Source: JBCCOW01 sp039025855
GTDB lineage: Bacteria; Planctomycetota; Phycisphaerae; Phycisphaerales; Phycisphaeraceae
Direction: 5' to 3'
Assembly: GCA_039025855.1 (NCBI GenBank)
Contig: JBCCNL010000006.1
Location: forward strand, 47,764 to 111,763
DNA: 64,000 nt
Shown here: in pieces, positions 37,113 to 44,905 of the stretch
Layout of the letters: each line of letters begins with the position of its first letter
Numbering within the stretch: the stretch's first letter is position 1
Notes under the pieces: generated by a model
Database searches by the model: none
What the model was told of the DNA's origin: nothing
The model's input: only the letters and a program-made list of their open reading frames with translations
Translations under genes and position numbers: made by a program

Positions 37113-37961
37113 TCAGGGTTCTTCGGGAGGGCTGACCGCTGGGCGCAGCACTAATTGGCCTCGCGCCTTCGGACTGACGTGCGGCCGGCCCGCCAGAACG
37201 TTGACCCACGTGGTCGAAACCAGGCGACGCTCGCCCGATGGGTCCATCGGGCGGTCGTTGCGGACGAAGTTGACCCAGAGGGTCATGGGTGTGAGCGGGC
37301 CGCCGCCGTGGTGCTGGGTCAGCACGCCCGCCGGGATCGCAGCATCCACGATCCACTCGGCATCGGCACCCCCCTGCCCGACGAGGTAGCGCGTCGATAC
37401 CCGGAGGCCTATCGCATCCCAGTCCAGCGACTCGCGGAGATGCCGGCGTGACGCGCTGGTAAGCACGCCCTGTTCGTCAACGACCGGCGGTGCCGACATC
37501 ACGAACCGTTTGTCGAGCACATCACCGCGTGGGCTGAACTGAAACTCGTACCACTGGCGGGCGTCGCCGACCGGATCGATGAAGACCTCGACGACATCGC
37601 CCTGATGATGAGGATCATCGTGGCCGTCGAACGGCGCGTATGGTTCGGGGTCGGTGCATCGAAACCGCAGGTACAGGGCCGAGGCGTCCCAGAGGGCTTG
37701 GACTTGTGTGGGGTAGAGCGGTTCAGCGTAAGTCGCGAGCCCGTCTTTGACGGGGATGACCAGTGACAGGCCTTGGATGGCTTGGGCATAGGTCCAAGCC
37801 GAGTCCTGCGGATCGGCGGTCATGCTTGGCGGCTCGGGTGTGTAGGCCGCCGTCAGCTTCGGGACGATCAAGCGGTCCAACGCGGACGCACAGCCACCGG
37901 TGAGCGCAGCGGAGAGCATACAAAGGGCGATCGCGACAGCGTGGGATCGGAGGTCATACAC
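37113..37961 (-). CDS. CBM9-like carbohydrate-binding lipoprotein
   Basis: About 282 residues from GTG 37961, one base after the stop of the upstream gene; the longer frame to 38081 would run inside that gene. The N-terminus is a lipoprotein-like signal (AVAIALCMLSAALTGGC, Cys24), although the lipobox is imperfect. The rest is a CBM9/DOMON-like beta-sandwich (ALYLRFRCTDPEP, DVVEVFIDPVGDARQWYEFQ, LWVNFVRNDRP). It probably holds polysaccharide ends at the membrane next to the locus D hydrolases. It has no catalytic module. Confidence 0.78.
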   Translation of the reverse strand: MYDLRSHAVAIALCMLSAALTGGCASALDRLIVPKLTAAYTPEPPSMTADPQDSAWTYAQAIQGLSLVIPVKDGLATYAEPLYPTQVQALWDASALYLRFRCTDPEPYAPFDGHDDPHHQGDVVEVFIDPVGDARQWYEFQFSPRGDVLDKRFVMSAPPVVDEQGVLTSASRRHLRESLDWDAIGLRVSTRYLVGQGGADAEWIVDAAIPAGVLTQHHGGGPLTPMTLWVNFVRNDRPMDPSGERRLVSTTWVNVLAGRPHVSPKARGQLVLRPAVSPPEEP

Positions 37962-37962
37962 G

Positions 37963-39900
37963 TCAATCGGTGCGGACTGTAGTGCGGAAGCCTCGCGACG
38001 ACCAACGCGGGAGCGAGACCTGCAACGTGCCCACGCCGTCAACGATGGTGAACGGCAGCTCTTCTCCGGACACGACGTCACGGGCCACGTGCTCGCCGTC
38101 GGCGAAGCCCTGAATGACGACCTCGGCCGTGATGTCGGTGTTGTTGATCACGTGGTCGCGGGTCACGTAGAGGATCAGCCGGTCTTCCTCGTCGGCGAAC
38201 GCGAAGCCGGTGGCGTCGCCGCGGACACGCACCGGCGTGAGGGTGGTGGGCAGGCCGGCTGCGTCATCGATGGAGTAGACGGGTGCGATCGCCTCAAGCC
38301 GCTGGCGCTCGTCCTCGCCTAGCGTGTCGAGTTCATCGATCACCCATGCGGTTGGATGCGACGATGGCTGGAGGGTATCGAGCGTCTGATCGCTGACAAA
38401 ATAGGCGAGCATGACGTGCCCGTCTGCACCGCGTTTCGCGAAGCCCGGCATCTTCTCGAGGGGGTTCCACTTCTCACTGCGGTGCTCGAAGGCCCGCTCG
38501 GTTGACGTGCTGTAGTAGAACGCCGGACCAATCGGTCGCTGGGGATTAATGGGACGGATCGCCGACTCGAAGACGTCGTAGGGGTTCTCGAATCGCTCAC
38601 GGTGGGTGAAGAAGTACATGGCTGCCCGCTCAACGCCGCCGTCGTGGTTAGCCAGGTGGATCCATCCCAACGCGAGCCAGGCACCGAGCTGGATCTTTTT
38701 CTGCATCTCGGTCTTCTCGTCATCGCTGAGCGTAAGCGCGTGCTGGCGCTCGGCGGTATCGATCGCCCAGTAGTGATCGATACCCGTACCCTTACCGGGG
38801 CCGGGGTAGGACGCGAACTTGGTCACGGGCACGAACACGCCGCGGGTGATGTCGGGCTCCCGGCTGAGGTGGGCGCCGACCTGCCCGACATACGCACTGA
38901 TCTCGCCGTTACCGATCGCTCCGCCACGCGGCGAGGGCATGCTCCACGACTCGACGTGATAGGCAATCTGCGCCGCCTTGTCGGCGTTCTTACGCATCCA
39001 GATGGCGTCGGCGGCGCTGTAGCGTGACCAGTGCGGGAACGCGTGCTTCTGCATCAGGATCATCGCGTCGTCATCGCCGGTCGCTTGGTTGATCCGACCG
39101 ACCATGTCGAGCCACCACGCGCCATAGACATTGGATAGGTAATCGATCCACTGCGGCGTGTGTTCGGACAGGATCGCATTAGCGCGATCGGCCGTGGTCT
39201 CACCCGGCAGGTCAATGCCGCTCCACTTCTGGAAGTCGGCGATCACCTCATCGGAGAAGTCCTGGTCGAGGGCGTTGCCGTGCGCGATCTGATCGGCGTG
39301 GTCGGCGAGGAGAACCCCGCGTACACCGATGGCCGCGGCACGGTCGGCGATGCGCTGGGCGTACCAGTCGCCGTAGGTCGTCACGCCCGGCGAGCGGTCG
39401 CGTTCATCCAGCGGACGCGACGGGGTGATCCACGCGTCTTTGGGTTCCCCCGCCTCTGTGTAGCGTCGGCTCCAGATCTGGCCGTCCGGCCGGCGTGCGA
39501 AGTAGTGGTGCCGGTCGCGGTTCCACCGCCAATACGCGTTGTACGCCGCGTCGTCGCTGAACGATCGGTCGGCCCCAGGCTCGCCGGTGAAGTAGGCATC
39601 GCTCCACATCATCAGGCCCAGTGTCGGCGTCAGACCCTGAGCATGGCTGGCCTTATTCGCCGCAGCCGCTTCGTCTACCTGGTCAGCGAGGAACGATTCG
39701 TTCCAGAACAGTTGGCGCGGGATGCGTCCGCCATCGCCGGGGTTGCGGACGAAGAACTGCGTGTGGATCACGGGCCGGTCCGCGGACGGGCGTGCGGGCT
39801 CGGTGGGCGGGTGCGGCGGACCGGCAGCGGCATGTTGAGTCAGGCACGCGGCGACGAGGGCGATGGAGGAGCGTCGGATCATCTCGGGGGTCTCGGTCAT
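37963..39900 (-). CDS. Exported TIM-barrel glycosidase-like protein, family not recognised
   Basis: A 645-residue protein; starts at 39900 and 39882 are both possible and neither has a good ribosome site. The N-terminus is a signal peptide (IRRSSIALVAACLTQHAAAG). The body has barrel-like alternation (GVRGVLLADHADQIAHGNAL, WLDMVGRINQATGDDDAMI, KKIQLGAWLALGWIHLANHD) and a beta-rich C-terminus (DRLILYVTRDHVINNTDITA). I could not assign catalytic glutamates. It lies between the sulfatase and the CBM9-like lipoprotein with gaps of 12 nt and 1 nt, so it is part of the locus D operon. Confidence 0.55.
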   Translation of the reverse strand: MTETPEMIRRSSIALVAACLTQHAAAGPPHPPTEPARPSADRPVIHTQFFVRNPGDGGRIPRQLFWNESFLADQVDEAAAANKASHAQGLTPTLGLMMWSDAYFTGEPGADRSFSDDAAYNAYWRWNRDRHHYFARRPDGQIWSRRYTEAGEPKDAWITPSRPLDERDRSPGVTTYGDWYAQRIADRAAAIGVRGVLLADHADQIAHGNALDQDFSDEVIADFQKWSGIDLPGETTADRANAILSEHTPQWIDYLSNVYGAWWLDMVGRINQATGDDDAMILMQKHAFPHWSRYSAADAIWMRKNADKAAQIAYHVESWSMPSPRGGAIGNGEISAYVGQVGAHLSREPDITRGVFVPVTKFASYPGPGKGTGIDHYWAIDTAERQHALTLSDDEKTEMQKKIQLGAWLALGWIHLANHDGGVERAAMYFFTHRERFENPYDVFESAIRPINPQRPIGPAFYYSTSTERAFEHRSEKWNPLEKMPGFAKRGADGHVMLAYFVSDQTLDTLQPSSHPTAWVIDELDTLGEDERQRLEAIAPVYSIDDAAGLPTTLTPVRVRGDATGFAFADEEDRLILYVTRDHVINNTDITAEVVIQGFADGEHVARDVVSGEELPFTIVDGVGTLQVSLPRWSSRGFRTTVRTD

Positions 39901-39912
39901 GGTGAGGGACGG

Positions 39913-41463
39913 TCAGGCCGAGACACAGCTCGGCTTGAGTCGGAGTGCTCTGAACTGGCCGGCGAGCTGATCGCCGTGGTTACGCATCCAGGCGTACAGG
40001 CCGTCGCGCAGCCGGGACAGCTCGGGGTGTGATTCGTTATCGGCGATCAGGTTGACGCACTCGCCGGGGTCCTCGTCGAGGTCGTAGAGCTCGTCCATGT
40101 CGCCGGCATTGAAGACGTACTTCCAGGGGCCATGCCGATACATCCGCTGCGACATCAGGCAGTGCGACAAGCCCGAGCCCTCGGTCACGACGGCATCAGG
40201 CCAATCGTCGGGGTGTTCGCCGTTGACCCAGGGGACTAGCGATCGGCCGTGGCGTGAGGTCGTGGGGTCCGGGGCTTGAGCGATGTCGGCGACGGTGGCG
40301 TAGAGGTCGGTGAGGTTGACCGGGGCGTCGATGTGTTGGGGGGTGTCCGCGCCGCCGGGCGGACGGATCAGCAGCGGGACACTAACCGCCGACTCGAAGA
40401 AGTGGAAGGACTTGTTAGCGAGCCCAGCCTGCACGCCCTGCGAGTCGCCGTGGTCGGCCGAGAAGATGACCCAGGTGTGGTCGAGTTCGCCGATGGTGTC
40501 GAGGTGGTCGATGACACGTCCGATCTGGTAGTCAATGAAAGACGTGTAGGCGTAGGCATAGCGGAGCTGTTCCTCGAAGTGCGACCAGCTGCGCTGCGCG
40601 CGGGTGACATTATGGATACGCGGCCGCTCGTCGAGATCGGCGTCCCAGCTGGGCGGCGGATCGATCGCCACATCTCGGAAGGGTTCGAGGAATTCGGTGG
40701 GCACATACGCCGGATGGTGCGGGCCCCAAAAGTTGAGCATGCAGAAGAACGGGGCGTCATCGGCCGACGGCTTACCGATCAAATCGATCGCACGGTTGGC
40801 GAGGAAGTGATCGATGGTGGATTCGCTTGACGAGGTGACTTCAGCGCAGCCCGATACGCCGGCGGGACGCAGCTGGTGTTGGAGGCCTTGATCGGCGAGG
40901 TACTGTTGGTACTGCGGGTAAGCATGGCCACCGCCGCCGTGGCCGGGGAAGTCGTCGCCGGTGTAGCCGACATCAGTGGGCAGGCCCGAGGCTTGGTAGT
41001 AGGCGTCGGGCAGCGGGACGTCATAGAGGTGGTGGTCGATCTCGCGGTAGTGCTGCTGGTAGTACGGGTCCTCGCGGGCGGCCTTGCCGTAGCCCAGGTG
41101 CCACTTGCCGGTGAGCAGCGGGCGATAGTCGGCGGCAAGCAGTCGGCGAGAGAGCAGGTCCGGATGGTCCGCCAGCTCGTGCAGCATGCAGCCCTTCATG
41201 AAGAGGTTGGTCTGCATGCCGTGCGCGAATGGGTAGAGCCCGGTCTGGAGCGACGCCCGGGCGGGGCTGCACGACGGGCAGGTGGTGTAGCAACGGTCGA
41301 ACACGGTGCCGGTCTGGGCCAGTCGATCCAGACGTGGCGTCTGCGCGAGGTCATCGCCGCAGAACCCGGCGGTCCGCTTGGTGTGCTGATCGGTCAGCAC
41401 AAACAGGATATTGGGGCGGCGGGCTCCAACACGCGGTTGCCTCGGCCCGGGATCATTACGCAT
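39913..41463 (-). CDS. Type I sulfatase, locus D
   Basis: A 516-residue formylglycine sulfatase. NILFVLTDQH gives metal ligand Asp25. CSPAR contains the modified Cys65. TGKWHLGYG and FSADHGDSQG complete the site. The N-terminal 16 residues are basic and polar without a hydrophobic segment, so there is no signal peptide. It lies between two hydrolase genes in the locus D operon and presumably desulfates the imported oligosaccharide. Confidence 0.92.
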   Translation of the reverse strand: MRNDPGPRQPRVGARRPNILFVLTDQHTKRTAGFCGDDLAQTPRLDRLAQTGTVFDRCYTTCPSCSPARASLQTGLYPFAHGMQTNLFMKGCMLHELADHPDLLSRRLLAADYRPLLTGKWHLGYGKAAREDPYYQQHYREIDHHLYDVPLPDAYYQASGLPTDVGYTGDDFPGHGGGGHAYPQYQQYLADQGLQHQLRPAGVSGCAEVTSSSESTIDHFLANRAIDLIGKPSADDAPFFCMLNFWGPHHPAYVPTEFLEPFRDVAIDPPPSWDADLDERPRIHNVTRAQRSWSHFEEQLRYAYAYTSFIDYQIGRVIDHLDTIGELDHTWVIFSADHGDSQGVQAGLANKSFHFFESAVSVPLLIRPPGGADTPQHIDAPVNLTDLYATVADIAQAPDPTTSRHGRSLVPWVNGEHPDDWPDAVVTEGSGLSHCLMSQRMYRHGPWKYVFNAGDMDELYDLDEDPGECVNLIADNESHPELSRLRDGLYAWMRNHGDQLAGQFRALRLKPSCVSA

Positions 41464-41489
41464 CGGATCAATACTCCAAACACCAACCC

Positions 41490-43298
41490 TCAGGGTGTGC
41501 TCTCCGCGTCGGAAACAACGGGCGTCAATCGGATCACCACCGGGTCACCGGTGATCACAAGGCCCAGTCGCTCCGCGGTCAGCGTGCGCACCGGCTTGTC
41601 CCGCTCCGTGGGTTGGTGGACAGCGATCTGCATCGCGTTGGGTAGACGAAGGATCGCACGGGTGCGGTCGGTGCTTTGCCCGGTTTCCAGCCAGAGTACC
41701 AGCAGGAAATCACCGCCGGACGTGGCGAGCAGGGTTCGCATCGGTTCGGGGCCGTTGGTATCTAACCGGTAGGCCAATTCCCCGGCCATGACAGTTAGCG
41801 CATCGCCGTCGTCGTCCCGCGTGAGTTGCATCAGCCGACGCAACGCGTGGAACGACGGCTTCGGTGTGAAGTCGGCGTGAAGCAGGCCGAACTCCTTGAT
41901 GCCTCGGCCCTTCACGGGTTGATGGTGGTAAAGCGCGAAGGTGTAGTTAGCCTGCGAGCCGGCGTTAAAGCCCAGCAGATGGTTGCGGAGCGTGTAGGTG
42001 GTCTTGCGTTCCGGGCTGACCTGATCGTGGTCGAGGTCCCCGCTGTTCCAGCCCATCTCGGTGATGATCCAGGGCGCATCAGGGCTCTGCTCGCGGACCT
42101 TGCGTTGGTGCTCGTAGAACCGGGCGTTGGGCCAGGCCATGTGGTATTTGTGCATGTTGTTGAGCGTGAAGTACTCGCCGAGCACAAGCCCCTCCGCATT
42201 GGCGAACGTAGCCAACGGGTTGTCCGGACGCCACGGGCCGAAGACGGTGCTGGCCGCCGCAAGCACGGGTGTGTCGGCATCCCGCGGCAGCTCCGACAGG
42301 GTGCGGTGCAGGTCCTGCATGAACAGGCTGACGCCGCGCGTCCAGCCGTCGCCGAGCGGTTGGCCGGTGCGGTGTTGTCGGCCGTGGCCGCGGTAGTTGA
42401 AGTTCTCGGTCTTGCCGTAGGGCTCGTTGGGGCCTTCGACGATCTTGAGATAGTCCGACGACCGCTCGACCCATCCCGCCATGTCCGCCATCATCGAATC
42501 CGGGTCGTCGATCACAAACGACTCCCGGATCACGCCGCAGAGCTTGACGCCCAGCGACTCGTGCAGGTCGCGGTAACGCCCGTCGAGATTCCCCGCTTCG
42601 GCGACCCACGGGTAGAACGCGCCACGGATCGTCGTGATCCCCAGCTCGCCGAGGCGGGCCTTGAGCTTCTCGAAGTCGCCATCACTGAAGCGTTGGAGCT
42701 GATTGACGACCAACCCGTTCGAGCGATGGAAGTCGTACGCTCGCCTCGCCGCGTGGGGTGCCGGCTCGACGTCCCCCGTCGCCACCGAGACGGTGGGTAA
42801 TAGCGGCTTGCCGAACGCACCGATCTTCAACGCCACTTCCGCTGGCACGCCGGGCATCCCACCAGCCCGCTGGTACTCCAGCCGGACCGGGTATACCACC
42901 CCCGCCTTCATCGGCAGCACCGCTTCACTCAGACGCTGCCAGTGCTCAGCCTCCGCAATCGCCTTCTCGTAACTCGTCGCGTGGCTGTAGTCGAGCACCA
43001 GCACACCGTTGATCCAGACCCGCCAAGTGTGTGTCCCGCTGGCCTGCACCCGGTAAAGACCATCCGCATCGACCCGCACTGCGCCGGCAAACACGACTCG
43101 GTAAACCGCGTCAGGGTCAGCCGACGCGATCTTGTCCAATTCCTCAAGCCCGATCCGTTGTACTTCCACAGCCTGATCGATTTCACCGTCGGCCCCAAGA
43201 TCGACCTGGGCGCTGAAGGTCGCCGCGTCAACACTGCCGTGTGTCAGAGCCATCAGCAACGCGGCGAGCAGAGTGATCGATTGGCCGATCGAAGGCAT
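41490..43298 (-). CDS. Secreted clan GH-A glycoside hydrolase with PA14-like N-terminal domain
   Basis: About 602 residues from the ATG at 43298. The signal peptide is SITLLAALLMALTHGSVDA. A PA14-like sugar-binding region covers about 60-160 (GLYRVQASGTHTWRVWINGV). The TIM barrel has acid/base Glu292 (VEGPNEPYG) and nucleophile Glu414 (WIITEMGWN), typical of clan GH-A. The family, perhaps GH39-like, is not certain. It starts 26 nt after the prepilin-like gene of locus D and precedes the sulfatase. Confidence 0.8.
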   Translation of the reverse strand: MPSIGQSITLLAALLMALTHGSVDAATFSAQVDLGADGEIDQAVEVQRIGLEELDKIASADPDAVYRVVFAGAVRVDADGLYRVQASGTHTWRVWINGVLVLDYSHATSYEKAIAEAEHWQRLSEAVLPMKAGVVYPVRLEYQRAGGMPGVPAEVALKIGAFGKPLLPTVSVATGDVEPAPHAARRAYDFHRSNGLVVNQLQRFSDGDFEKLKARLGELGITTIRGAFYPWVAEAGNLDGRYRDLHESLGVKLCGVIRESFVIDDPDSMMADMAGWVERSSDYLKIVEGPNEPYGKTENFNYRGHGRQHRTGQPLGDGWTRGVSLFMQDLHRTLSELPRDADTPVLAAASTVFGPWRPDNPLATFANAEGLVLGEYFTLNNMHKYHMAWPNARFYEHQRKVREQSPDAPWIITEMGWNSGDLDHDQVSPERKTTYTLRNHLLGFNAGSQANYTFALYHHQPVKGRGIKEFGLLHADFTPKPSFHALRRLMQLTRDDDGDALTVMAGELAYRLDTNGPEPMRTLLATSGGDFLLVLWLETGQSTDRTRAILRLPNAMQIAVHQPTERDKPVRTLTAERLGLVITGDPVVIRLTPVVSDAESTP

Positions 43299-43323
43299 GG
43301 AAAGTCTTTCGGTAACAGTGGGT

Positions 43324-44121
43324 TCAACGCCCGGGGTAACGGAACACCAGCGGGTCGCTGAGGTCACGCTTGACCTCGCCGGTGCGGACCGACAGGTCGT
43401 TCATCAGCATCGTGCGGATGGCGTTGGGGTGGGGCGTGGAGATCTCGTAGTTGGTGAAGGTGGTGCCGCTCGGGCCCGTGACGTTCGCGCCGACGACGTC
43501 GAAGTAAGGCTGCCCGGGGTGTTGGGTCTGGGCCGAATTGTCGGTCTGTGATTCGATGACGATGGGGCGTAACGAGCCGTCGCCGGGGATGTGGGTCACG
43601 CTGCTGACGTCGACGTCGAAGGTCGGGATATCGTCGAGGCGGCGTCCCTCTTTGGGGCCGGTGTTCTGCTCCCAGCCGACCCGCACCATGGCTTTGTAGC
43701 TGGTGAACCCGACCAGATCGTTATTGAAGGCGCTGGTCCACAGGCTCGCGGACGGCACGTTGGTCAGCTCGTCGAGGGGGCAAAAGAAGGTGTCCGCTTT
43801 GGCAAAGTGGTCGCCGGTCGTGGTAACGACATAGTCGGCATCGATGAGCCGGGTGACCCAGCCGGACCCGTTATCACCCAAGCCCGTGGTGCCGTCGGCA
43901 TAGGGCAGGGTGGAGTCGTGGTCGTTGGCATACATGAGCAAGCCCAGACCGACCTGGCGGATGTTGTTCTGGCAGACGCTGAGCTGGGCCGCGTTGCGGG
44001 CTGCACCGAGCGTGGGCAGCAGCAGCGCGATGAGCAGGGCGATGATGCTGATCACCACCAGTAGCTCAATGAGCGTGAAGGCGGGTTGGGTGTGGCGACG
44101 AGGGTAAGCGCGGCGTCTCAT
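43324..44121 (-). CDS. Prepilin-type N-terminal methylation protein (locus D)
   Basis: About 265 residues from the ATG at 44121, chosen so the prepilin signal (PAFTLIELLVVISIIALLI) is near the N-terminus. The frame extends upstream into the PEP-CTERM gene but that part is not homologous-looking. Near the C-terminus HPNAIRTMLMND keeps the His and nine-residue spacing of H-X9-DG, but DG is replaced by ND. It has the same position between PEP-CTERM and GH genes as in loci A and C. Confidence 0.86.
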   Translation of the reverse strand: MRRRAYPRRHTQPAFTLIELLVVISIIALLIALLLPTLGAARNAAQLSVCQNNIRQVGLGLLMYANDHDSTLPYADGTTGLGDNGSGWVTRLIDADYVVTTTGDHFAKADTFFCPLDELTNVPSASLWTSAFNNDLVGFTSYKAMVRVGWEQNTGPKEGRRLDDIPTFDVDVSSVTHIPGDGSLRPIVIESQTDNSAQTQHPGQPYFDVVGANVTGPSGTTFTNYEISTPHPNAIRTMLMNDLSVRTGEVKRDLSDPLVFRYPGR

Positions 44122-44168
44122 GATGCGGCTCCGAACGAGCGCGAGCGGGAGAAGAGTAAAACGACCGG

Positions 44169-44182
44169 GCCCGTTTCCGGGC
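44169..44182 (-). terminator. Short hairpin between the PEP-CTERM and prepilin-like genes (locus D)
   Basis: On the minus strand GCCCG-GAAA-CGGGC forms a 5-bp stem with a GAAA tetraloop, followed within 8 nt by TTTT. It is weaker than the hairpins at 4637 and 28922 but lies in the equivalent place. Confidence 0.45.
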
Positions 44183-44200
44183 GCGATCGCATGTCTTGTA

Positions 44201-44857
44201 TCAGGCGTTGGTGGAGCGGCGTTTACGCAGCCCAACTAATACGAGACCGCTCACGAGCAGTGACATGGACCCCGGCTCGGGGATGACAAAAACGGCCTCG
44301 AACCTGAGGTCGTTATTAGCAGCCTCTGTGATATTCCCACCGGCATTATTGAGCACGACCCCACCGCCACTGTATGGATTACCGCCCTGCCCACGCATCC
44401 GGGTGCTGACGATGTCACCAGATGTGGCCGTCGTCGATAAGGCGGCGAAGTACTTCGTGTCTGGGTCCAGGATCAAGTTGTCGAAAGCGAATACGACCGC
44501 GCTGCCTGGACTGCTCGCGTTCCAGTCCACCTCGGCGGATGAGCCGACAAAGCCACCAATTACCCCACCCGAAAGCGAACTGTAGATATTGAGAAATACT
44601 TGGCCGGGGTCGCCATCATTCCCACGGAAGACCGTAAACTCGACAAGCTGGACCGGGTCGGGGAACGGCGTGGGGCTGATTGACGTCGACTCATCGACCG
44701 CGTCGTTCGGCACAAAAGCCTGGCCGGCAAAGGAAGTGCCGCTCGAAAAGCCACCGAGTGGCTGCTCGATGATTAGTGCGGCGTTTAAAGCCGGCGTGAA
44801 CCCAACAACGAGGCCCGCAAGCGTAAGCGAATGAATCAGATTGCTGAATTTGATCAT
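44201..44857 (-). CDS. PEP-CTERM sorting-domain protein (locus D)
   Basis: A 218-residue exported protein with GGAGG 7-8 nt before its ATG. The signal peptide (IHSLTLAGLVVGFTPALNAA) is followed by a beta-rich domain (PVQLVEFTVFRGNDGDPGQV, VFAFDNLILDPDTKYF). The tail is IPEPGSMSLLVSGLVLVGL plus basic RKRRSTNA. The body resembles small PEP-CTERM proteins that have no assigned function. It is the first gene after the locus D regulator. Confidence 0.88.
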   Translation of the reverse strand: MIKFSNLIHSLTLAGLVVGFTPALNAALIIEQPLGGFSSGTSFAGQAFVPNDAVDESTSISPTPFPDPVQLVEFTVFRGNDGDPGQVFLNIYSSLSGGVIGGFVGSSAEVDWNASSPGSAVVFAFDNLILDPDTKYFAALSTTATSGDIVSTRMRGQGGNPYSGGGVVLNNAGGNITEAANNDLRFEAVFVIPEPGSMSLLVSGLVLVGLRKRRSTNA

Positions 44858-44905
44858 GACATTCCTCCATCAAGTCGTGAAATGGAAACGGCGAACGGCG
44901 TGAAG

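Noticed and set aside
35685..37154. 489-codon plus-strand open frame
   Set aside because: It is the antisense shadow of the GH92 gene, with no recognisable motif and a composition typical of such shadows in this genome.
37962..38081. Longer N-terminus for the CBM9-like lipoprotein
   Set aside because: It would lie inside the upstream hydrolase gene and bury the lipoprotein signal. The GTG at 37961 directly after the upstream stop fits better.
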